Source: Desulfovibrio sp.
GTDB lineage: Bacteria; Desulfobacterota; Desulfovibrionia; Desulfovibrionales; Desulfovibrionaceae
NCBI GenBank assembly: GCA_003525525.1
Contig: DQED01000010.1
Span: forward strand, 2,089-10,464
DNA length: 8,376 nt
Direction: 5' to 3'
Part shown: in pieces, positions 1 through 7,221 of the stretch
Layout of the letters: each line of letters begins with the position of its first letter
Numbering within the stretch: position 1 is the stretch's first letter
Notes under the pieces: generated by a model
The model's input: the letters and a program-made list of their open reading frames with translations, nothing else
Database searches by the model: none
What the model was told of the DNA's origin: nothing
Position numbers and translations under genes: made by a program

Positions 1-206
1 ACGGCCACGTGGCCGCCATGGCCAGGCGTTTCGGGGCCAGACTCGTCATTGACAACGACGCCCATGCCCCGGACGACCTCGTCTCCCAGGACCGGCGCAA
101 GAAAGTGGCGCTCGGCGCGGGCCTCAGCCACGAGGAATACCTGCGCGCCGAAGCCAACTCCCGCGACATCGTCTCCCGCATCCTCGGCCCCGGCCGCATG
201 GACTGA
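1..206 (+). CDS. PHP-domain phosphoesterase, C-terminal fragment (histidinol-phosphatase-like)
   Basis: Partial gene whose 5' part lies before the window; the frame is open from base 3 and ends at TGA 204-206. About 67 residues are visible. The segment RLVIDNDAHAPDDL matches the last metal-binding strand of PHP-domain enzymes, where an Asp-x-His pair (here D at 57-59 and H at 63-65) helps bind the metal cluster. The following text, with ALGAGLSHEEYLRAEANS and a closing helix, resembles the tail of PHP proteins annotated as histidinol-phosphatase-like. Members hydrolyse phosphate esters in the cytoplasm; the substrate cannot be told from this fragment, and no histidine-biosynthesis gene is visible here. 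A GTG at 9 and an ATG at 18 are internal codons, not starts, because conserved sequence continues upstream. The assignment to PHP is fairly sure, the exact role is not. Confidence 0.75.
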   Translation, partial: GHVAAMARRFGARLVIDNDAHAPDDLVSQDRRKKVALGAGLSHEEYLRAEANSRDIVSRILGPGRMD

Positions 207-230
207 GGCATGGGGGGGGGAAAATGCCTC
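205..230 (+). repeat. Hairpin with G9 loop overlapping the PHP stop codon
   Basis: The 7-base arm GAGGCAT (205-211) is complementary to ATGCCTC (224-230). The loop is nine G followed by AAA (212-223). The left arm begins inside the TGA stop. No T-run follows, so it is not a standard intrinsic terminator. It could be part of the larger palindromic element that follows directly, or a weak 3'-end structure. The pairing is certain; the role is unknown. Confidence 0.5.
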
Positions 231-556
231 CGGCGGCCAGGAGGGGCCGGGGGCCCCTCCTGGACCACCCCGAGAGGGGGGGATGCTGGGGAACGCTTGC
301 GAGAGACGCGCGGCCACAGTGCGTCAATGGCGGCGCATTTCCTGAGGGTACGACCTGCCGCACGCCGACGCCGCGCCGCGCGCGGATGGCGCTTTCGATG
401 AACGGCGTCAATTCCTCGATAAACGGCCTTTGCGATCCTTCCCGATGGGTTTATGGATTTCGGGCCGCCATTTACCGAAAATTCCTGGCCGGGCCGGCCC
501 GGTTGCGGCATGGTCCGCCTGACATCGACCCAACATCCCAACACCGGGGGTAAACC
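207..556 (+). other. Gene-free region between the PHP gene and acs
   Basis: This 350-base stretch has no convincing gene. The first part (to about 282) is occupied by the G-tract hairpin and the palindrome. The rest is probably the promoter and 5' leader of acs. Bases 400-480 are less GC-rich than the surroundings and contain a short inverted repeat, ATAAAC (419-424) and GTTTAT (449-454). A poor sigma-70-like pair, TTGCGA (430-435) and TATGGA (452-457) with a 16-base spacer, lies there; it matches the consensus at only 4 and 3 of 6 positions. No sigma-54 site with correct spacing was found. Just before acs, GGGGG (545-549) serves as a Shine-Dalgarno sequence seven bases from the ATG. Confidence 0.45.
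237..263. repeat. Perfect 12-bp palindrome, possible dispersed intergenic (REP-like) element
   Basis: CCAGGAGGGGCC (237-248) pairs perfectly with GGCCCCTCCTGG (252-263) around a GGG loop. The flanks are TGCCTCCGGCGG on the left and ACCACCCC on the right, and a weak CCCC-GAGA-GGGG stem follows at 268-279. No T-run follows on the + strand, so factor-independent termination is doubtful. The arrangement (TGCCTCCGGCGGCC, then a GC hairpin, then a GGACC-type flank) resembles palindromes that I recall as scattered between genes in desulfovibrio genomes. That recall is not verified, and I see no second copy in the window. It could end or stabilise the PHP transcript. Confidence 0.5.
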
Positions 557-2539
<1,983 letters not shown>

Positions 2540-2566
2540 CCGCCGTCGCGGCAAGCCGCACGAGAA

Positions 2567-2603
2567 AAACGCCGGCCCGGACGCGCTGTCCGGGCCGGCG
2601 TTT
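2567..2603. terminator. Bidirectional intrinsic terminator between acs and recQ
   Basis: A 15-bp perfect stem, AAACGCCGGCCCGGA (2567-2581) against TCCGGGCCGGCGTTT (2589-2603), closes a seven-base loop CGCGCTG. It lies 27 bases after the acs stop and 23 bases after the recQ stop on the other strand. Read on the minus strand, the stem is followed by a continuous T5 run (TTTTTCTCG), which makes it a good terminator for recQ. On the plus strand only TTT follows, so termination of acs may be less complete. This is the usual arrangement for convergent genes. Confidence 0.9.
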
Positions 2604-2626
2604 CGCGTTGGCGGCAGGGGTGCTGT

Positions 2627-4876
2627 CTACCGGCCGTCGCCCAGGCGGCCGTCGGCCCACAGGCCGGCTTCCAGATGGCGCAGGGCGTCGTAGGACACTT
2701 CCCCGCCCAGGGCGTCGTAGACCGGCGTCAGGCCCATGGTTCTGGCCCGACGCGCATCCAGGATGATCTCTTCGGCGCGCGCCGCCGTGGCCGCATCGAG
2801 CCCGGCGGCCTCGCACGCGGCAAGCTCGCCCCGGCGCACGAAAAAAAGCAGATGGCCGTGCACCGTGGTCAACGCAAGCCCCCGTTGCGCCGCCACTTCC
2901 TCGGCCGTGCCGCATTCCCGAAAAAGGCGCAGGCTCTCGGCGGCCGTGGCGCTCGGGGACTTTTCCCGGGCTTCGCGGCGGGAGACGGCCTCGGCCGGTT
3001 CGATGGCGACGTCCGACACCCGGCGGCCGTGTGCGGCGCAGTGCGTGTCCAGGATCGCCAGCAGTTCGTGGCCGTACTTCTCGAGCTTGGCCCGGCCCAT
3101 GCCCGGCAGATCGGCCAGGGCCTGGGCGGTTTCGGGCTTGGCCGCGGCCACGGCGACCAGGGTGCGGTCCTGGAAGACCACATAGGGCGGCACGCCTGCT
3201 TCCCGGGCCGTCTGCGCCCGCCAGGCGCGAAGCGCCTCCCAGAGCGCGAGGTCGTCGGGCGTGGGAAGCGTCTCGCGAATCCAGTCCTGGAGCGGCCCCG
3301 TTTCCCGCCGCCGCGTCCGCCCGCCTGTCCGCCCGCCCGGCGTTTTCACCGCCGCCTCGGGCAGGCGCATGGAAAATTCCCGCCGGCCCTTCAGGATGTC
3401 CCAGGCCGCGGGCGCCAGCACCAGACCGCCGTGGCCTTCGGGATGGGGCGCGAGCGCGCCCATGGCCGCCAGGCGGCGCATGACCGCCTTCCATTGGTCC
3501 TTCGTGAGTTCCGCGCCGATGCCGAAGGTGGAAAGCTCGGTGTGGCCGAGCGTCACGGCCCGGGTCGTGGGCTTGCCGAGCAGCACGTCCACGATATGCC
3601 CGGCGCCGAAGCGCTGGCCCGTGCGAAACACGCACGAAAGGGCCTTTTGCGCGGGAACGGTGGCGTCAACTGACGGCTGCGGGTCGAGGCAGATGTCGCA
3701 GTTGCCGCAGGGCGCATCGAGCGCCTGGCCGAAGTAGCCGAGCAGCACGCCACGGCGGCAAGCGTCGCATTCGCAGTAGCCGGCCATGGCGTCGAGCTTG
3801 GAGAGCTCCACGCGGCGGCGGCCTTCGCCCGTGCCCTCGGGGTCGATGAGGTGGCGCAGGGCGACGAAATCGGCCGGCGCGTGGAGCAGCAGCGCCTCGG
3901 CGGGCTCGCCGTCGCGCCCGGCCCTGCCCGTTTCCTGGTGGTAGGCCTCGAGGCTCTTGGGCGGATCGAGATGGGCGACGAAGCGCACGTCGGGCTTGTC
4001 CACCCCCATGCCGAAGGCCACGGTGGCGGCCATGACCAGACCTTCCTCGCGCATGAAGCGGTCCTGGCGCGCGTCCCGTTCGGCGGCGGAAAGGCCGGCG
4101 TGGTAGGCCAGCGCCGGCACGCCGTGCGCCGTGAGCCACTCCGCCAGATCCTCGACCTTGCGCCGCGACAGCCGGTAGACGATGCCCGACTGGCCGGGGT
4201 GCTCGTCCTGGATAAAACGCAACAGCCGCCGGCGCGGATGGTCCTTGGCCTCGACGCGGTAGCGGATGTTGGGCCGGTCGAAGCCCGTGGCGAAAACACG
4301 CGCGCGGCGCAGTTCCAGACGCACGAGGATGTCGTCGCGCGTGGGGCCGTCGGCCGTGGCCGTCAGGGCCAGACGCGGCGTGCCCGGAAAGCGCGACGCA
4401 AGCTGCGCCAGTTGCAGGTATTCCGGCCGGAACTCGTGCCCCCACTGCGAGACGCAGTGCGCCTCGTCGATGGCGAAAAGCGCCAGGGGAACGGATTCGA
4501 GCAGCGCGGCAAAGGCCGGGGTCATGACTCGCTCCGGGGCGGCGTAGAGGATGTCCAGGCGGCCGGAAGCCAGGCGCGCCGTCACCTCCCGCGCCTCGCC
4601 GGGGGCAAGGCCCGAATGGAGGGCGGCCGCGGCCACGCCCAGGGCGTCGAGCGCCCGGACCTGGTCGCGCATGAGCGCAATCAGCGGCGAAACGACCACG
4701 GCCGTGCCCGGCAAAAGCAATGCGGGAATCTGGTAGCACAGCGACTTGCCGCCGCCTGTCGGCATGACGACCAGCGCGTCGCCGCCCGCGCAGACGTGGT
4801 CGATGACCTCCTGCTGGGGGCCGCGAAAGCGGTCGTAGCCGAAGACCTGCTTGAGGATGTCCCGGGGCGTGCTCAT
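2627..4876 (-). CDS. recQ: ATP-dependent DNA helicase RecQ with C-terminal HRDC and HTH domains
   Basis: 3'-to-5' DNA helicase of the RecQ family, acting in recombination and repair of stalled forks. The 749 residues hold: motif 0 FRGPQQE (17-23); Walker A MPTGGGKS (38-45, K44); the DEAH box (137-140) followed by [17 protein letters not shown] (172-175); helicase C domain with [11 protein letters not shown] and the motif V/VI block [17 protein letters not shown] through [12 protein letters not shown] (284-324); the zinc site C373-x16-C390-x2-C393-x2-C396; a winged-helix RQC domain (about 405-500); an Arg/Gly-rich linker (511-525); HRDC (about 527-612); and a C-terminal helix-turn-helix region (about 642-740) of the type found at the end of some RecQ proteins. 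It is therefore about 140 residues longer than E. coli RecQ (609). The ATG gives the normal family N-terminus, and the next in-frame Met (38) would remove motif 0. There is no Shine-Dalgarno (upstream reads GCCGTTTCCTCC), so translation is probably coupled to the gene that ends 24 bases upstream. One departure: motif IV reads IVYRLSRRK, with Arg235 where Cys or Asn is common. Confidence 0.96.
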   Translation of the reverse strand: MSTPRDILKQVFGYDRFRGPQQEVIDHVCAGGDALVVMPTGGGKSLCYQIPALLLPGTAVVVSPLIALMRDQVRALDALGVAAAALHSGLAPGEAREVTARLASGRLDILYAAPERVMTPAFAALLESVPLALFAIDEAHCVSQWGHEFRPEYLQLAQLASRFPGTPRLALTATADGPTRDDILVRLELRRARVFATGFDRPNIRYRVEAKDHPRRRLLRFIQDEHPGQSGIVYRLSRRKVEDLAEWLTAHGVPALAYHAGLSAAERDARQDRFMREEGLVMAATVAFGMGVDKPDVRFVAHLDPPKSLEAYHQETGRAGRDGEPAEALLLHAPADFVALRHLIDPEGTGEGRRRVELSKLDAMAGYCECDACRRGVLLGYFGQALDAPCGNCDICLDPQPSVDATVPAQKALSCVFRTGQRFGAGHIVDVLLGKPTTRAVTLGHTELSTFGIGAELTKDQWKAVMRRLAAMGALAPHPEGHGGLVLAPAAWDILKGRREFSMRLPEAAVKTPGGRTGGRTRRRETGPLQDWIRETLPTPDDLALWEALRAWRAQTAREAGVPPYVVFQDRTLVAVAAAKPETAQALADLPGMGRAKLEKYGHELLAILDTHCAAHGRRVSDVAIEPAEAVSRREAREKSPSATAAESLRLFRECGTAEEVAAQRGLALTTVHGHLLFFVRRGELAACEAAGLDAATAARAEEIILDARRARTMGLTPVYDALGGEVSYDALRHLEAGLWADGRLGDGR
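3315..3338 (-). repeat. recQ: 12-bp tandem duplication inside the recQ linker
   Basis: GTCCGCCCGCCT (3315-3326) is followed at once by GTCCGCCCGCCC (3327-3338), with a single mismatch at the last base. On the coding strand this gives GGRTGGRT at residues 514-521, in the low-complexity linker between the RQC and HRDC domains. The length is a multiple of three, so a change in copy number would keep the frame. Confidence 0.7.
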
Positions 4877-4900
4877 GGAGGAAACGGCAAGGGCCGGCGC

Positions 4901-5539
4901 CTAGGGCGCGGGCTCCACGGAAACGAGGCGCTGCCCGTGGAACGTCCCGTCCGGGCCGAAATCGAAGGAGACCGCCACGTGCCCGAGCACCTCGCAGGCA
5001 TGGCAGCCGTTTAAAAGCGCATAGGCGAACGCGAAGCCCTGGCCGCCGTCCGCCAGCGTCTCCACCTCGCGCGGCCCCTCGCCCACGGGCCAGGTCATCA
5101 CGTCGGGATGGGCCTTTTTGATGGCGGCGTATTGGGCGTTGGCCGCAAGGCCCGGGATGTCCGCATCGAGCTCGCTGGAAACGAGCGGCGGTTCGCCGTT
5201 GACGAGGTAGGCCACCTCGTTGGAATTGGCCCGCAGCGGAAAGGTCACCTCGGCCACGTCCACCCGGCCCGTTTCGCGAAACGCGGCCATGTAGCCTTCG
5301 CCGTCGAGGCGTTTGTTGATTTCGACGGCCTGAGGCGACGCCCCGCCGTCGCGCATGAGCGAGGTCAGACAGCCGGTGGCGTCGGCGTTCTGCTTGAGGC
5401 AGGCGGTCCAGGCCGCCTCGGGCAGCGTCCAGACGCCGTCCGGGCCGAAACGCGCCGTGGCTTGACCCGCCGCCGCCGTGGCCGCGAAGCAGGCGACGGC
5501 CGCGAGCGTAAGCGGCAGGGAGAGTGGGCGTCGGGGCAT
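4901..5539 (-). CDS. Predicted secreted (periplasmic) protein of unknown function with CxxC motif
   Basis: A 212-residue protein I cannot assign to a named family. It starts with a clear Sec signal peptide: MPRR, then a hydrophobic stretch LSLPLTLAAVACFAATAAA, with cleavage likely near residues 22-26. The mature part is soluble and contains four cysteines: C47 and C57 in WTACLKQNADATGCL, and C179 and C182 in NGCHACEVLG. The second pair is a C-x2-C that could form a disulfide, bind metal or, less likely, be redox active; no CxxCH haem site is present. The C-terminal segment VAVSFDFGPDGTFHGQRLVSV looks like a pair of beta strands. C17 lies in the signal peptide, but the residue at -3 is Ala rather than Leu, so a lipoprotein is doubtful. 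The ATG has AAGGAG six bases upstream. It sits 35 bases after the ybaK-like gene and 24 before recQ, in one likely operon, although a periplasmic product has no obvious link to either. Confidence 0.8.
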   Translation of the reverse strand: MPRRPLSLPLTLAAVACFAATAAAGQATARFGPDGVWTLPEAAWTACLKQNADATGCLTSLMRDGGASPQAVEINKRLDGEGYMAAFRETGRVDVAEVTFPLRANSNEVAYLVNGEPPLVSSELDADIPGLAANAQYAAIKKAHPDVMTWPVGEGPREVETLADGGQGFAFAYALLNGCHACEVLGHVAVSFDFGPDGTFHGQRLVSVEPAP

Positions 5540-5574
5540 GGCGGGCTCCTTGGCGGGTTGCGGTGGCGGCGGCT

Positions 5575-6048
5575 TCAGGCCAGAAGCGGCGCAGCAACGG
5601 CCGCAAGCACCCGTTTGGCGTCGGCCGGAGACAGGCGCACCATCACCCCGCGCTGGCCGGCATTGATGATGACGTGGGGTTCGGCAAGCGCCGCCGCCTC
5701 CATGGCCGTGGGCACGGCCTTGCGCTGGCCGAAGGGGCTGATGCCGCCGACGTGGTAACCCGTGACCTTCTCGGCCTCGGCCGGGGGCAGCATGGCCGCC
5801 GTCTTGCCGCCAAACGCCGCGGCCACGCGCTTCATGGACAGCTCGCCGTCGGACGGGACCACGGCGCAGGCGGGCTTGCCGTCCACGCTGACCATGAGCG
5901 TCTTGAGCACCCGCGACGGTTCTTCGCCGATGGCCGCGGCGGCGTGCAGGCCGATGCGGTCCGCGCCGGCTTCGTAGGCGTATTCGACGATGGTGAAGGC
6001 GACGCCGGCCTTGGCCAGGGCCTGGGTCGCCCGAGTGGCCTTGGCCAT
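5575..6048 (-). CDS. ybaK: YbaK/EbsC-type Cys-tRNA(Pro)/aminoacyl-tRNA deacylase
   Basis: A 157-residue protein of the YbaK/ProX editing family, cytoplasmic enzymes that hydrolyse mischarged aminoacyl-tRNA, in E. coli Cys-tRNA(Pro) made by ProRS. The length equals E. coli YbaK (159). Visible landmarks: VLKTLMVSVDG, with K49 in the place of the essential lysine of YbaK (K46); the CAVVPSDGELSMKRVAAAFGGK block; and TGYHVGGISPFGQRK (97-111), the conserved Gly-rich loop of the substrate pocket. The ATG at 6048 has AAGGA seven bases upstream and gives the usual N-terminus. A longer version from TTG 6102 would add an unconserved Pro/Lys-rich 18 residues and is not favoured. It is the first gene of the minus-strand trio, so the promoter should lie in 6049-6277. 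The family also includes relatives with other amino-acid preferences, so cysteine specificity is inferred. Confidence 0.92.
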   Translation of the reverse strand: MAKATRATQALAKAGVAFTIVEYAYEAGADRIGLHAAAAIGEEPSRVLKTLMVSVDGKPACAVVPSDGELSMKRVAAAFGGKTAAMLPPAEAEKVTGYHVGGISPFGQRKAVPTAMEAAALAEPHVIINAGQRGVMVRLSPADAKRVLAAVAAPLLA

Positions 6049-6277
6049 GGGACGTTCCTTTTTCGCGCCGCCCGGGGAGGGACTGGCCTTTCGCGGCGGC
6101 AATGCCTGCCGCGACCAAACCTACTCCAAGGCCAGGGACCAGGCAAGACCGCACCGCCGGCTGCGTCCTTCCGGCTGATCGTGCTGATTTTCCCGAGCAT
6201 TTCTCGCGCGGCGCACTTGCCTGGCGGACGAAAACATTCTAGGGAACGAGGGGGTTTATTCTTCCAAGGAGGACTGT
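6049..6277. promoter_or_regulatory. Divergent promoter region between ybaK-like gene and dapA
   Basis: This 229-base intergenic stretch must hold the promoters for the minus-strand trio and for dapA. I see no strong consensus boxes. For dapA, TTGCCT (6217-6222) is a fair -35, but the base run 16-17 positions further (CTAGGGA) is a poor -10. There is no obvious operator palindrome and no recognisable lysine riboswitch; the length to dapA also leaves little room for one. The dapA ribosome binding site AAGGAGG (6266-6272) is strong, five bases from the ATG. Confidence 0.4.
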
Positions 6278-7156
6278 ATGGAGTTTCGAGGCGCAATCAC
6301 GGCATTGGTGACGCCCTTTCGAAACGGCGAAGTCGATGAAGAGGCCTTCCGCGCCTTCATCGAATGGCAGATCGAGCAGGGCATCCACGGGCTCGTCCCC
6401 TGCGGCACCACGGGCGAATCGGCCACGCTCTCCCACGAGGAGCACAAACGGGTCATCCGTATCTGCGTGGACCAGGTCAAAGGCCGCGTTCCGGTCCTCG
6501 CCGGCGCGGGTTCCAACAACACCCGCGAAGCCATCGAGCTGACCAAGGACGCCCAAAAAGCCAAAGCCGACGGCGCGCTTCTCATCACTCCCTACTACAA
6601 CAAACCGACGCAAGCCGGCCTGGTCGCCCATTTCAAGGCCATCGGCGAAAAGGTGGACTTTCCCCTGATCGTCTACAACGTGCCGAGCCGCACGGCCGTC
6701 AACCTCCTGCCCGAAACGCTGGCGATCCTCAAAAAGGAGATCCCGCAGGTGGTCGGCGTCAAGGAGGCCACTGGCGACCTGAACCAGGTGTCGCGGGTGC
6801 TGGAATTCTGCGGCGAGGACTTCATGGTGCTCTCCGGCGACGACTTCACGGCCCTGCCCACCATGGCCATCGGCGGCTGCGGCGTCATCTCGGTGGTTTC
6901 CAACTTCGTGCCGAGTAGAATGGCCGCGATGTGCGACGCCGCGCTCTCCGGCGACCTGACCAAGGCCAAGGCGCTGCACTACGCCATGAGCCCCCTGTAC
7001 CGGGCCGCCTTTCTCGAGACCAACCCGGCCCCGACCAAGGAAGCCCTGGCCATGATGGGCCGCTTCCCGTTCGAGGTGCGCCTGCCCATGGTGCCGCTTG
7101 CGCCCGCGAACCGCGAAAAGCTCAAAACCGCGCTCAGCGAGGCCGGACTGCTCTAA
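6278..7156 (+). CDS. dapA: 4-hydroxy-tetrahydrodipicolinate synthase
   Basis: First committed enzyme of the diaminopimelate/lysine pathway: condenses pyruvate with aspartate semialdehyde through a Schiff base, in the cytoplasm. Its product feeds lysine and peptidoglycan meso-DAP synthesis. The 292 residues equal the family length and form one (beta/alpha)8 barrel. Key residues are all present: T44 and T45 in PCGTTGESATL; Y107 in ITPYYNKP; Y133 and R138 in IVYNVPSRTA; the Schiff-base lysine K162 in GVKEATGDL; and the GDD at 187-189 region. The R138 that binds the aspartate-semialdehyde carboxylate separates it from N-acetylneuraminate lyase relatives. The ATG follows a textbook AAGGAGG. It is expressed alone, with a terminator 24 bases after the stop. 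No other dap genes are in the window. Confidence 0.97.
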   Translation: MEFRGAITALVTPFRNGEVDEEAFRAFIEWQIEQGIHGLVPCGTTGESATLSHEEHKRVIRICVDQVKGRVPVLAGAGSNNTREAIELTKDAQKAKADGALLITPYYNKPTQAGLVAHFKAIGEKVDFPLIVYNVPSRTAVNLLPETLAILKKEIPQVVGVKEATGDLNQVSRVLEFCGEDFMVLSGDDFTALPTMAIGGCGVISVVSNFVPSRMAAMCDAALSGDLTKAKALHYAMSPLYRAAFLETNPAPTKEALAMMGRFPFEVRLPMVPLAPANREKLKTALSEAGLL

Positions 7157-7179
7157 CGTGTTTGAACTTCTGACTCTTG

Positions 7180-7210
7180 AAACGGGCCTCTCGCGGGAGG
7201 CCCGTTTTTT
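7180..7210 (+). terminator. Intrinsic terminator of dapA
   Basis: AAACGGGCCTC (7180-7190) pairs perfectly with GAGGCCCGTTT (7197-7207) around a six-base loop TCGCGG, and the T-run continues to 7210 (six T from 7205). It starts 24 bases after the dapA stop. Only three T follow the stem on the minus strand, so it works in the + direction. It ends 11 bases before the start of the next gene, which is unusually close. Confidence 0.92.
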
Positions 7211-7221
7211 GTTCCCGACTT

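Noticed and set aside
486..506. Possible sigma-54 promoter (TGGCC ... TTGC) before acs
   Set aside because: The GG and GC elements are not at the required spacing in any register, so the match is only GC-rich background.
224..553. 109-residue open frame in the gap before acs
   Set aside because: It begins inside the palindromic element, has no Shine-Dalgarno and no conserved-looking sequence; treated as non-coding.
3851..5014. 387-residue open frame antisense to recQ
   Set aside because: Opposite a clearly real gene, no domain or ribosome site; a product of GC-rich codon periodicity.
5482..5493. Lipobox in the secreted protein (AVAC, C17)
   Set aside because: The -3 position is Ala and the hydrophobic run continues past the Cys to an AAA signal-peptidase I type site.
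3666..5606. 646-residue open frame on the - strand
   Set aside because: It runs over recQ and the secreted-protein gene in a different frame, with arginine-rich low-complexity sequence; shadow.
5540..6154. N-terminal extension of the secreted-protein frame (417 residues in total)
   Set aside because: The upstream part overlaps the ybaK-like gene out of frame; a signal peptide and a good Shine-Dalgarno place the start at 5539.
7177..7221. Upstream in-frame TTG start (7177) for the ABC ATPase
   Set aside because: It would place the whole terminator hairpin and T-run in the coding region and has no ribosome site; ATG 7222 is preferred.
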